Shown piece by piece: positions 51,749 to 59,525 of a DNA stretch of 64,000 bases (position 1 is the stretch's first letter; every line of letters starts with the position of its first letter). The stretch covers positions 2,046,001 through 2,110,000 of the forward strand of contig OY969790.1 of NCBI GenBank assembly GCA_963703125.1, given 5' to 3'. The DNA comes from MFD04716-140 sp963703125 (GTDB lineage: Bacteria > Bacteroidota > Bacteroidia > Flavobacteriales > Flavobacteriaceae). The notes under the pieces were generated by a model, which was not told the origin of the DNA, ran no database searches, and saw only the letters and a list, made by a program, of their open reading frames with translations. Position numbers and translations under genes: made by a program.

Positions 51749-52186
51749 TTAATTTGATATAATTACCACATTGCCACTCGCCGTTGCCCTATATTCCAGC
51801 ATATCATAATAGCGCTTTCCATCGTCGGGACGATTGAGCATTTGTCCCGTAAAAAGACTATATTCATAATCCTCACAGGAGCATATAGCGTTTTGGCCAT
51901 CAAGTACCATGGTTGAGCAATCGTTTGGGGCATGATTGGGACAACTTGCCTCAAAAACCCTGAACTGGTCAAAACCAACGTTCATTACAAATGCGCCGCG
52001 AGTGCCAACCGTTTGGTTGGGTATGTAAATTGCACTACCCGTATTCGTAAGGGGACTGTATAATGGGAGGTTGAGATTGAGATCTAATTGAAAGCCAATT
52101 TCTTGCAAATAGGGATTTCGGTTGGTTCTATCCTTACTACAGGAAAGTAAGAAAAGTAACAGTAAAATACTCCAAATGCGTATCAT
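51749..52186 (-). CDS. Rieske-fold lipoprotein with degenerate cluster ligands
   Basis: A 145-residue lipoprotein (lipobox LLLFLLSCSKD). Residues about 80-125 follow the Rieske [2Fe-2S] fold: EASCPNHAPNDC stands where CxHxGC should be, and CSCEDYEYSLFTG aligns with the CPCHGSxFxxxTG box, but the second-box His is Glu and the first-box spacing is wrong. Binding of a normal Rieske cluster is therefore unlikely. Such proteins sit next to greA in many flavobacteria. It is read divergently from greA. Confidence 0.72.
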   Translation of the reverse strand: MIRIWSILLLLFLLSCSKDRTNRNPYLQEIGFQLDLNLNLPLYSPLTNTGSAIYIPNQTVGTRGAFVMNVGFDQFRVFEASCPNHAPNDCSTMVLDGQNAICSCEDYEYSLFTGQMLNRPDDGKRYYDMLEYRATASGNVVIISN

Positions 52187-52236
52187 TGGGGAGGTCTATT
52201 TAGATATAACAAGGGCAAAATTGAACAAAAAAAATG

Positions 52237-52244
52237 TATATTTG
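52237..52244 (+). promoter_or_regulatory. candidate -7 promoter element for greA
   Basis: TATATTTG followed by C, an exact consensus match, 77 bases before the greA start. A TTG at 52221-52223 is only 13 bases upstream, too short for -33. An in-frame ATG at 52234 lies inside this element, so it cannot be the greA start. Confidence 0.55.
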
Positions 52245-52320
52245 CGTTAAATCCTCTCTAAAAGAATTGGGCATGCCCAATTCAAATAGGGGATTTTCTT
52301 ATTTATTAAACTACGAAGCT

Positions 52321-52797
52321 ATGAGTAACGTATCCTATTACACCGCCGAAGGACTTAAAAAACTAAAGGAAGAGCTGAATCAGCTTAGGGATGTGGAACG
52401 TCCGAAGGCTTCGCAGGCAATAGCCGAAGCCAGGGACAAAGGAGATCTTTCTGAAAATGCAGAATACGATGCGGCCAAAGAGGCGCAGGGATTGTTGGAA
52501 TTGAAGATTTCCAAAATGGAAGAAGTTCTGTCGAATGCCCGCCTCATTGATGAATCCCAATTGGATACCTCCAAAGTACTGGTGCTTTCAACGGTAAAAC
52601 TAAAGAACCGAAGCAATGGCATGGAAATAAAATATACATTGGTCGCTGAAAGTGAAGCGGATCTGAAGACAGGGAAAATTTCGGTCAGTTCGCCCATCGG
52701 ACGAGGGCTTTTAGGTAAAAAAGTGGGCGATACCGCAGAAATTATTGTGCCCAATGGTACCTTGAAGTTTGATATTTTAGAAATTTCAAGGGCTTAA
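52321..52797 (+). CDS. greA: transcription elongation factor GreA
   Basis: A 158-residue factor that rescues stalled RNA polymerase by stimulating transcript cleavage. The start MSNVSYYTAEGLKKLKEELN is the coiled-coil domain; EARDKGDLSENAEYDAAKEA carries the acidic tip residues, and GRGLLGKKVGDTAEIIVPNG is the C-terminal FKBP-like domain. This start gives the standard length; the longer open frame from 52234 begins within the promoter and is rejected. The HIT gene follows after 10 bases. Confidence 0.96.
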   Translation: MSNVSYYTAEGLKKLKEELNQLRDVERPKASQAIAEARDKGDLSENAEYDAAKEAQGLLELKISKMEEVLSNARLIDESQLDTSKVLVLSTVKLKNRSNGMEIKYTLVAESEADLKTGKISVSSPIGRGLLGKKVGDTAEIIVPNGTLKFDILEISRA

Positions 52798-52807
52798 GAA
52801 TAGTACA

Positions 52808-53200
52808 ATGCCATCAATATTTACCAAAATCATCAACGGGGAAATACCCTGCTATAAAATAGCTGAGGATGACAACTTCTTTGCCTTTTTAGATGTAAAC
52901 CCCAATGCAATCGGGCATACGTTATGTATTCCGAAAAAGGAGGTAAACAAGATTATGGACCTTGATGAAGAGACCTACCAAGGTCTAATGATGTTTACCA
53001 GAAAAGTGGGCAAGGCTGTTGAAGCTGCAACTAACTGCAAGCGCGTGGGCATAACCGTTATTGGTCTGGAGGTCCCACATGTGCACGTTCATCTTATCCC
53101 TTTGAACAGTATGCTAGATGCAACTTTTCAAAATAAGGTAGCGTTGACCAAAGAAGGGTTTGAAGAAATTGCTGCTAAAATTCGCTCTAAAATTGAATGA
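52808..53200 (+). CDS. HIT family nucleotide-binding protein
   Basis: A 130-residue histidine triad protein: MPSIFTKIINGEIPCYKIAE is the usual start, and VPHVHVHLIPLN near residue 95 is the HxHxH catalytic site. The family hydrolyses nucleoside phosphoramidates or AMP-linked adducts. It is co-transcribed with greA, a conserved flavobacterial pair, and overlaps the convergent next gene by 14 bases. Confidence 0.94.
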   Translation: MPSIFTKIINGEIPCYKIAEDDNFFAFLDVNPNAIGHTLCIPKKEVNKIMDLDEETYQGLMMFTRKVGKAVEAATNCKRVGITVIGLEVPHVHVHLIPLNSMLDATFQNKVALTKEGFEEIAAKIRSKIE

Positions 53201-53543
53201 CTCCCGCAATCAATACATAGATTCCCCCGGCAACGACTGCTACCAACAATAGCATTAAAATATAGAATAATCTAGTGAACCTAATGGAAGCTTTTTCGGG
53301 AGTTGCCATTTTCTGGTAATATTCGAAAATTCGCTCAATATCCTGTGTCCAATTAACAGGATAGATCATTGAACTGCACGTGTTACATTTAATGGAATGG
53401 GAAATTTCATTCGTGGTTCGGTCATATAGTTTACCGTATTTGTGCTTTTGATAAAAAGTAATCCGCATGTCTTGGTTAAAACACTCGGGACAATTATTGG
53501 TAATATCGGCTTCTTTTATGGTCACCAACTTTTCCTTGGCCAT
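53187..53543 (-). CDS. small zinc-ribbon membrane protein
   Basis: A 118-residue protein with two Cys pairs (CPEC near residue 18 and CNTC near 53) likely forming a zinc ribbon, a central helix (DIERIFEYYQKM) and one C-terminal membrane helix (YILMLLLVAVVAGGIYVLIAG). No enzyme motif is present. It is 4 bases downstream of the histidine kinase gene on the same strand, and its end overlaps the HIT gene. Confidence 0.72.
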   Translation of the reverse strand: MAKEKLVTIKEADITNNCPECFNQDMRITFYQKHKYGKLYDRTTNEISHSIKCNTCSSMIYPVNWTQDIERIFEYYQKMATPEKASIRFTRLFYILMLLLVAVVAGGIYVLIAGVIQF

Positions 53544-53547
53544 ACTG

Positions 53548-54714
53548 TCAAGAATTTATTTTTAAGGAAATTTGCATGATTGTTCCTTCTTTATTTGACG
53601 AAAGTACTTTAATTTTTCCTTTATGATACTCTTCAACTATTCTTTTAACAAGTGACAATCCCAGCCCCCAGCCTCTTTTCTTAGTTGTAACACCTGGATT
53701 AAAGATGGTCTGAAAATCACTTTTCGGGATGCCGTGCCCCGTATCGGTTATTAAAATCTGTACGTTTTTGCCATCGGGGTTTATTTGAATTCCAATACTT
53801 CCTTTCCCCTTCATGGCATCGATTCCATTTTTTACCAAATTCTCAATGGTCCAATGATACAATGCAGGATTCAATAGCACGAAGGCACTTTCAACTCTGG
53901 AGTCAAAAGAAAAATGAATCAGTTTTGAACTGCGTATTTTAAGGTAATCGTAGGCATCTTTGGTCTCTTTAACAATATCGTGCACTTGTAATTTGGGAAG
54001 AGATCCAATTTTGGAAAATCTTTCGGTTATAGTTTCTAACCGAGAAATGTCCTTTTCAATTTCTTTGGTGATTTCCGGGTTTATATTTTCGGCTTTCAAT
54101 AATTCGTTCCATCCGAGTAGTGAGGAGAGCGGTGTGCCGATCTGGTGCGCCGTTTCCTTGGCCATCCCCGCCCATAACTTATTTTGCTCTGAAGTTTTGT
54201 TGTTCCGGAAAAAAAAGAAAATGACGGCACCGAAGAGAAAAATAATGAGCAGCAGTGCCAAAGGGTAGTATTTCAATTTATTCAGGACCTCAGAGTTTCC
54301 GTAGTAGAGGGTCTGCAGATGGTCGCCATTGTCATCTATAGCTATAGGGGTATTCTCATTTTCAAATTGCTCAATTTTTTTACGAATGTATATGGAGTCC
54401 TTGGCCAATTCCGGTAGAATATTATTGGTCTTTATTGAGCCATCCTTGTTAACCAAGATCATTGGTGTAGATCTATTGTTCTGAAAAACCTTAAGGGTAA
54501 GATTTCCCAGATCTGCTGTTTCTGAAGACTGTAATAATTCCAATTGGGCCGTGGCCCATATTTCCATTTTGTGGCGTTCCTCTTCTTTGAATTTTCGAAA
54601 GAAATTATTGGTATTCCATAGAATAAGGCTCACGATAACAAAGGATGCTATCAGTAAAATAAGGTTTGTACCCCTGTTTTTGGGATTAAATTTCATCCAT
54701 ACAACTTCTTTCAT
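53548..54714 (-). CDS. orphan sensor histidine kinase
   Basis: A 388-residue membrane kinase. Membrane helices are at about 14-32 and 136-156, with a periplasmic loop of about 100 residues between. The dimerisation box has His190 in ETAHQIGTPLSSL, an HQIGTP variant frequent in Bacteroidetes; the ATPase lid reads TTKKRGWGLGLSLVK. No HAMP or PAS domain is apparent and no response regulator is adjacent. Met7 could be the true start. Confidence 0.87.
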   Translation of the reverse strand: MKEVVWMKFNPKNRGTNLILLIASFVIVSLILWNTNNFFRKFKEEERHKMEIWATAQLELLQSSETADLGNLTLKVFQNNRSTPMILVNKDGSIKTNNILPELAKDSIYIRKKIEQFENENTPIAIDDNGDHLQTLYYGNSEVLNKLKYYPLALLLIIFLFGAVIFFFFRNNKTSEQNKLWAGMAKETAHQIGTPLSSLLGWNELLKAENINPEITKEIEKDISRLETITERFSKIGSLPKLQVHDIVKETKDAYDYLKIRSSKLIHFSFDSRVESAFVLLNPALYHWTIENLVKNGIDAMKGKGSIGIQINPDGKNVQILITDTGHGIPKSDFQTIFNPGVTTKKRGWGLGLSLVKRIVEEYHKGKIKVLSSNKEGTIMQISLKINS

Positions 54715-54801
54715 TAAAGATAACGCAATTTGATAGAAAATGGTGTGTGGGCTGTTTCGGCACTTTTTAAATGAAAGTCAAATTCCTACCTTTATCGTAC
54801 T

Positions 54802-55683
54802 ATGAAGAAAATGGTTTCAGTACGTCCAGAGGATGTTTCTACCGGCAAATTTCACGGGTATCTTTTAGGTGCTGTAGGTCCAAGACCTATTGCATTTGCG
54901 AGCACCATTGATGAGAGCGGCAGGCCCAATCTTTCCCCTTTTAGTTTTTTCAATGTATTCAGCACCAATCCGCCCATCTTAATTTTTTCACCTTCAAGAA
55001 GGGTTCGCGACAATACGACGAAACACACTTTAGAAAATGTTTTAAAAATCAAGGAAGTGGTAATAAACATCGTCTCTTTTGATATGGTGCAGCAAATGTC
55101 CTTGAGCAGCACCGAATATGTAGAAGGGGTAAACGAGTTCAAAAAAGCGGGATTTACGATGTTGAAATCCGACTTGGTCAAACCCTTCCGAGTTGGGGAA
55201 TCCCCTGTTCAGTTTGAATGCAAAGTGACCAAAATAGAAGCACTTGGCTCAGAAGGGGGTGCCGGGAATTTAATATTTTCAGAAGTGGTCAAACTTCATA
55301 TAAATGCGGCCGTTTTGGATGAAAACGAGAATATTGACCCATTCAAAATAGACCAGGTTGCCCGTATGGGTGGCAATTGGTACAGCAGGGCCAATCTTGG
55401 AATGTTTGAAGTGCCAAAGCCTTTGAGTTCCACAGGGATTGGGGTAGATGCTATTCCGGATCATATTAGGTCAAGCGATATCCTCACTGGCAACGATTTG
55501 GGAATGTTGGGGAATGTTGAGGAAATACCATCAAAAGAAGAGGTAGCTATTTTTATTAAAGGCAATATTGAATTAAGGGCAATAATAAGCGGCGGGGAAC
55601 GATTTGCATTGGAGGTTAAGGCGAAGGAATACTTGAGTAGAAACGATGTTCTTTCTGCATGGAAAGTACTGTTGGCTGTGTAA
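54802..55683 (+). CDS. flavin reductase family protein (FMN-binding split barrel)
   Basis: A 293-residue cytosolic protein: the split-barrel domain begins GAVGPRPIAFASTIDESGRP and continues with FSFFNVFSTNPPILIFSPSR, residues that hold FMN in flavin reductase-like proteins. Residues after about 200 form a C-terminal tail found in the flavobacterial members. It may act as an NAD(P)H:flavin reductase or as an FMN-binding protein. It diverges from the histidine kinase gene with 87 bases between. Confidence 0.87.
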   Translation: MKKMVSVRPEDVSTGKFHGYLLGAVGPRPIAFASTIDESGRPNLSPFSFFNVFSTNPPILIFSPSRRVRDNTTKHTLENVLKIKEVVINIVSFDMVQQMSLSSTEYVEGVNEFKKAGFTMLKSDLVKPFRVGESPVQFECKVTKIEALGSEGGAGNLIFSEVVKLHINAAVLDENENIDPFKIDQVARMGGNWYSRANLGMFEVPKPLSSTGIGVDAIPDHIRSSDILTGNDLGMLGNVEEIPSKEEVAIFIKGNIELRAIISGGERFALEVKAKEYLSRNDVLSAWKVLLAV

Positions 55684-55799
55684 GTCAAAAAATATAAAAT
55701 AACCTTTAATAACTTGTTTTGGATTTGTTAGGTGAATTATTGGAATACCATTACTTTTAAAGACTAAAACATTTTATAGTTAACATATAATTCATAGTC

Positions 55800-56177
55800 A
55801 TGGAAGTACAGGGAAAGATTAAAATGGTGGGAGATACCCAAACTTTTGGGAACAACGGTTTTCGAAAAAGAGAATTGGTAGTGACCACCGAGGAACAATA
55901 CCCACAACATATTATGGTTGAATTTGTTCAGGACAAGTGTGATCTGCTTAACAACTACAAGGTTGGTCAAGATGTAAAAGTAAGCATCAATCTTCGAGGT
56001 CGTGAATGGACAAACCCTCAAGGAGAGGTTAAATATTTCAACTCAATACAGGGATGGCGCATTGAAGCTTTACAAGGCGATAGCGGAAACGCTGGAATGC
56101 CACCTGTGGCTCCAATCGAGGCTTTTGAACCGGTAGACTCGATCAATGATGAAGATCATGACGATCTGCCCTTCTAA
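55800..56177 (+). CDS. DUF3127 protein with SSB-like acidic tail
   Basis: A 125-residue protein: MEVQGKIKMVGDTQTFGNNG and FRKRELVVTTEEQYPQHIMV belong to DUF3127, an OB-fold-like family. The C-terminus NDEDHDDLPF has the same acidic tip (DDLPF) as the true SSB at 25504, after a variable linker. This hints at DNA-related work and at the same partner proteins (inference). A terminator follows. Confidence 0.85.
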   Translation: MEVQGKIKMVGDTQTFGNNGFRKRELVVTTEEQYPQHIMVEFVQDKCDLLNNYKVGQDVKVSINLRGREWTNPQGEVKYFNSIQGWRIEALQGDSGNAGMPPVAPIEAFEPVDSINDEDHDDLPF

Positions 56178-56200
56178 AATTTAAGTTTAAGTTTATTCAG

Positions 56201-56233
56201 GGCCTGTCCGATACTTTTTCGGACAGGCCTTTA
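56201..56233. terminator. terminator after the DUF3127 gene
   Basis: GGCCTGTCCG (56201-56210) pairs with CGGACAGGCC (56220-56229), 9-base loop, then a T-rich stretch. Confidence 0.85.
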
Positions 56234-56279
56234 TCTTTAGGTTCCTTTCAATATATTTAGGAACGATCTAACTAGCACA

Positions 56280-56936
56280 ATGAATAAAGGCAATAATCCA
56301 CTTTTTTTTCTTTCCGAACGTCTGGAGTTCCCAGATGTTGAGACAGCTAATAGTGAAGGACTTTTGGCTGTAGGCGGAGATTTGTCATCCGAACGTCTGA
56401 TGTATGGATATAAAAACGGAATTTTTCCTTGGTTCAACGAGGATTCCTTAATTCTTTGGTGGAGCCCAGACCCTAGAATGGTGTTATTTCCAGAGAATAT
56501 TAGAATCTCGAAGAGCATGCAAAAGATTCTAAAGGGAAATCAATTTCAACTTACCATGAATACATGTTTTGAGGAAATAGTGACCAGGTGCGCCTCTATA
56601 AAGCGAAAGGGACAACAAGGTACATGGATAACGTATAATATGAAAAGGGCCTATTTGAAACTTCACGAAAAAGGCTATGCAAAATCATACGAGGTTTGGG
56701 AAGATTCGCAATTGGTGGGCGGATTGTATGGCATAGATCTGGGACATGTTTTTTGTGGTGAAAGCATGTTTAGCACGGTGAGCAATGCCTCAAAATTTGC
56801 CTTTATAAGATTGGCGCAAGAACTTGGGAAAAAGAATTATTCTTTGATCGACTGTCAGCTGTACACGGACCATTTGGCCAGTTTGGGTGCCGAAGAAATT
56901 CCTAGAAAGAAATTCATCAAAATACTTAAGGGGTGA
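56280..56936 (+). CDS. aat: leucyl/phenylalanyl-tRNA--protein transferase
   Basis: Adds Leu or Phe to proteins with N-terminal Arg or Lys, marking them for ClpAP degradation. The 218-residue product carries FPDVETANSEGLLAVGGDLS, YKNGIFPWFNEDSLILWWSP and GGLYGIDLGHVFCGESMFS, the three signature blocks. Length is normal. It converges with the AlkD-like gene, only 2 bases between stop codons. Confidence 0.95.
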   Translation: MNKGNNPLFFLSERLEFPDVETANSEGLLAVGGDLSSERLMYGYKNGIFPWFNEDSLILWWSPDPRMVLFPENIRISKSMQKILKGNQFQLTMNTCFEEIVTRCASIKRKGQQGTWITYNMKRAYLKLHEKGYAKSYEVWEDSQLVGGLYGIDLGHVFCGESMFSTVSNASKFAFIRLAQELGKKNYSLIDCQLYTDHLASLGAEEIPRKKFIKILKG

Positions 56937-56938
56937 GG

Positions 56939-57607
56939 TTATTGCAATAAGCGAAGTGCCTCCCTTTTGCTAAGAGGTTCCAAAGGAGTATTTGCAACAA
57001 AGCGTTCGACCCATTTGGGATTTGTTCTGCTGTAATCGCGAAGTGCCCAACCTATGGCTTTGTTGATAAAAAATTCTTTCGAACCCAAATTTGAATGAAT
57101 GACATGGCCTAACAATTCCTTGTCCGTTTTTTCTTTGCTGGACAACTGGAAAATAATGCAAGATCTTCGCAACCAAATATTATCCGACGCAAGCCACTTT
57201 GCGACATAAAGGTCCCGTTGTAGTGGAAATTTATTAAAATATACCCCAATAAGTTTTGTTGAGATAAGATCTACGGTGTCCCACCAAGAATTGGTCACAA
57301 CCATAAATTCAAAAAGTAAAATATCTTTTTTCTCTAATTGCTTGGTATACTTTTGGGCCAACTCTTGGGCAAAATAATGATACTCTCGTTGGGGTCTTTT
57401 CCAAAGAATCCGTATTAAGTTTTCAAGGTTTTCTTTTGGAGGCAAATACGTCTTAACCAAGAACGGTTTTTGAATTGCCCTGCGAATAGGAGTCTTAATA
57501 CCGTAGAAAAGAAATTGGTCACGCAAATATGCCTTCTGCATTGCTGCAATTTGTTGATTGGCATTTGCCTCGAATTCCAACTGTAAGGCGTTGATGAAAT
57601 CACTCAC
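56939..57607 (-). CDS. DNA alkylation repair protein, AlkD-like HEAT repeats
   Basis: A 222-residue all-helical protein of the AlkC/AlkD family, which removes positively charged alkylated bases with a HEAT-repeat scaffold. The segments FYGIKTPIRRAIQKPFLV and VTNSWWDTVDLISTKLIGVY (Trp and Asp of the active cleft) and NKAIGWALRDYSRTNPKWVE are diagnostic. It is followed upstream on the strand by a small secreted protein gene and then tag, another alkylation repair gene. Confidence 0.9.
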   Translation of the reverse strand: MSDFINALQLEFEANANQQIAAMQKAYLRDQFLFYGIKTPIRRAIQKPFLVKTYLPPKENLENLIRILWKRPQREYHYFAQELAQKYTKQLEKKDILLFEFMVVTNSWWDTVDLISTKLIGVYFNKFPLQRDLYVAKWLASDNIWLRRSCIIFQLSSKEKTDKELLGHVIHSNLGSKEFFINKAIGWALRDYSRTNPKWVERFVANTPLEPLSKREALRLLQ

Positions 57608-57619
57608 TTTGTACCAATT

Positions 57620-58204
57620 TTAGTATAAAACGCGGTCAAAATTTGCAGGTAATGCATCTCGCATTCTAACAAATTTCCCTTCGGCATCGAACCAAAGTTC
57701 AAAATCCCCGATTTTGTCCATTTGTTTTCCTCGTACCAACAACTTATATAAATTGTTGGGCAAAAGTAGATTCTGAAGCGTGTTTTTTATAGTGGTACTT
57801 TTCTCTTTTTCATCAGTTGTCACGGGGTATTCTTGAAAAATTTGTTTGACTTTGATTTTTTCAAAGTTTGATTTTAAGTGGTCCATAATGGCACTATAAG
57901 TATCATCAGGAAGGTCAATTTCTTGTACCTGAAAACCGGAATTTTTTAAATAACCCTCCGAATCAAAATCAAGATGATAATGAAGACGGTTCAGTTTAAA
58001 CTTTTGGGAATAGGTCTCTACATCACTGTCAATCTCCCGGTAATATTGAACCCTCTTCAGATTTTTGTTTCCTATAATAGAAATATCAGTCTGCGGTGAT
58101 GGAAACTGTGATTTTCTGATACGGTGTTCGCGCTCAGACCTATTTTGGGAAAAAGCCAAACTTCCCAAACAGCAAAAGAGAATGCAAATACTATACTTGA
58201 TCAT
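57620..58204 (-). CDS. secreted protein of unknown function
   Basis: A protein of about 194 residues from the Met at 58204, with signal peptide MIKYSICILFCCLGSLAFSQ. The mature part is charged and shows no recognised domain (HYHLDFDSEGYLKNSGFQVQ; GDFELWFDAEGKFVRMRDAL). Starts at 58231 or 58225 are also open but would place the signal peptide after 9 extra residues. The start overlaps the end of tag by 14 bases. Confidence 0.65.
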   Translation of the reverse strand: MIKYSICILFCCLGSLAFSQNRSEREHRIRKSQFPSPQTDISIIGNKNLKRVQYYREIDSDVETYSQKFKLNRLHYHLDFDSEGYLKNSGFQVQEIDLPDDTYSAIMDHLKSNFEKIKVKQIFQEYPVTTDEKEKSTTIKNTLQNLLLPNNLYKLLVRGKQMDKIGDFELWFDAEGKFVRMRDALPANFDRVLY

Positions 58205-58754
58205 ACCTAAAACAATTTGTTTCATGATCATTTACCATTCCTGTGGCTTGCATATGGGCGTAAACAACTGTGCTGCCAACAAATTTAAAACCTCTTTTTT
58301 TAAGGTCTTTGCTTAGGGCATCTGAAATTTCTGTGGTTGGCGGGGCCAGTTTATAATTCTGTACCGAGTTTATCAGAGGTCGGTCATCTACAAAACCCCA
58401 AATGTAGTTGCAGAAAGTTCCAAATTCATCTTGCACTTTCATATAGGCTTGCGCATTGGTAATGGTAGCCCGAACCTTCAACTTATTTCGAATGATGCCT
58501 TCATCCCGCAATAGTTCTTGGACTTTTTCTTCCCCATAGTTCGCTATTTTCCGATAGTCAAAATGGTCAAAGGCCTTTCTGAAATTCTCTCGTTTTCTTA
58601 GTATGGTGATCCAACTGAGCCCTGCCTGAAAAGTTTCGAGTATTAGGAATTCGAACATAGTTGCATCTTCCTTTACCGGTACGCCCCATTCCTCATCGTG
58701 GTAGGCCCTATAAAGTTCGTCACCTTTGCACCAGCCACATCTGTATTTTTCCAT
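58191..58754 (-). CDS. tag: DNA-3-methyladenine glycosylase I
   Basis: Excises 3-methyladenine from DNA. MEKYRCGWCKGDELYRAYHD (zinc ligands in the N-terminal Cys pair) and WGVPVKEDATMFEFLILETF are typical, and FVGSTVVYAHMQATGMVNDH holds the C-terminal zinc-binding His residues. About 187 residues from the ATG at 58754, which gives the standard N-terminus; an ATG at 58772 would add six. It neighbours the AlkD-like gene, so the area is a small alkylation-repair cluster. Confidence 0.93.
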   Translation of the reverse strand: MEKYRCGWCKGDELYRAYHDEEWGVPVKEDATMFEFLILETFQAGLSWITILRKRENFRKAFDHFDYRKIANYGEEKVQELLRDEGIIRNKLKVRATITNAQAYMKVQDEFGTFCNYIWGFVDDRPLINSVQNYKLAPPTTEISDALSKDLKKRGFKFVGSTVVYAHMQATGMVNDHETNCFRYDQV

Positions 58755-58785
58755 GGTCTTTATTTGAACCATAAAGATATGTGAA

Positions 58786-59031
58786 TTGTCCGAAATCGAC
58801 AGCCAGATTATTCATGCAAGGACCTGCAATCCATACTATGACAAAGGGTATTTGTTTCATCGGTTACTTTTTTATGACGGCCTAGGTCTTTCTTTAAAAT
58901 ATAAAGCCGACGAATGTTGGGAAAATTATTTTAGGATATTTTTGGCAACGAAGGGGGTAACTTTATACCATAAGCCTTCTGGTTGCCCAAAGCGAATTGA
59001 TATTTTCTTTGTGCCATGGTTTAGAGATTGA
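58786..59031 (+). CDS. doubtful small reading frame
   Basis: An 81-codon frame that opens with TTG at 58786 and has no in-frame ATG. The composition (SQIIHARTCNPYYDKGYLFH; RIFLATKGVTLYHKPSGCPK) is protein-like, but I recognise no family and see no promoter. It could be a remnant of a longer gene. Without it, the 58755-59035 gap holds nothing I can name. Confidence 0.2.
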   Translation: MSEIDSQIIHARTCNPYYDKGYLFHRLLFYDGLGLSLKYKADECWENYFRIFLATKGVTLYHKPSGCPKRIDIFFVPWFRD

Positions 59032-59035
59032 ATTT

Positions 59036-59392
59036 TTACCTGCTGATCTTAAGTTCGCCATTTTCCATTGCTTTTTTCAAATCGGCTTTTACAGAGGGGT
59101 AGTAGCCAAAAAAGTTTCGACCATCCGCTCGTTTGAGGACGACGATAGTACTTTCGTTTTTCGACAGGACATTATCGACCACAACTTTTTTACCTTCTAA
59201 AAGGTAAAAGTTCGCTATGCCCCCTCTTTTAATAATTATGTTCTTTCTTGGAAAATGGATGTGTTGAAAACTTGACGCGTTGACATTCCCAATCGTTAAA
59301 ACTGTTCCTTTTTCAATGAAATCGGGGTTTGCCTGTGCTTGAATCAATTCAACGGAAAACAAAACGGACAAACATATCAAAATTTTTTTCAT
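59036..59392 (-). CDS. small secreted protein of unknown function
   Basis: About 118 residues from the ATG at 59392, with signal peptide MKKILICLSVLFSVELIQAQ. The mature part is strand-rich (KGTVLTIGNVNASSFQHIHF; NIIIKRGGIANFYLLEGKKV; LKRADGRNFFGYYPSVKADL) and seems conserved-looking but unnamed. It diverges from the TetR gene, so the palindromes between may regulate it as well. A start at 59419 would put 9 residues in front of the signal peptide. Confidence 0.7.
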   Translation of the reverse strand: MKKILICLSVLFSVELIQAQANPDFIEKGTVLTIGNVNASSFQHIHFPRKNIIIKRGGIANFYLLEGKKVVVDNVLSKNESTIVVLKRADGRNFFGYYPSVKADLKKAMENGELKISR

Positions 59393-59441
59393 AACCAAGG
59401 GTTTAATACATTCAAACATATTTTACGAAATTAAATATTTA

Positions 59442-59454
59442 ATAGTAATACTAT
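59442..59454. promoter_or_regulatory. candidate TetR operator, perfect palindrome
   Basis: ATAGTA-A-TACTAT is a perfect inverted repeat with one central base, in the intergenic space between the minus-strand secreted gene and the TetR-family gene. Confidence 0.5.
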
Positions 59455-59486
59455 CGTTAAATGAATGTTAAACTATCATACATAAA

Positions 59487-59498
59487 AGTATTGCTATT
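59487..59498. promoter_or_regulatory. second candidate operator half-site beside the TetR gene promoter
   Basis: AGTATTGCTATT is an 11-of-12 match to the reverse complement of AATAGTAATACT at 59441-59452, and it touches the -7 element of the TetR gene. Confidence 0.4.
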
Positions 59499-59505
59499 AT
59501 ATTTG
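59498..59505 (+). promoter_or_regulatory. candidate -7 promoter element of the exporter operon
   Basis: TATATTTG matches TAnnTTTG exactly, 21 bases before the TetR-family start. A bound repressor at 59487-59498 would block it. Confidence 0.5.
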
Positions 59506-59525
59506 TAATATAAAACAAGCCGGTT

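Noticed and set aside
52234..52320. N-terminal extension of greA from an upstream ATG
   Set aside because: The ATG lies within the -7 element TATATTTG, and the 29 extra residues do not belong to GreA, which normally starts MSxVxYYT as at 52321.
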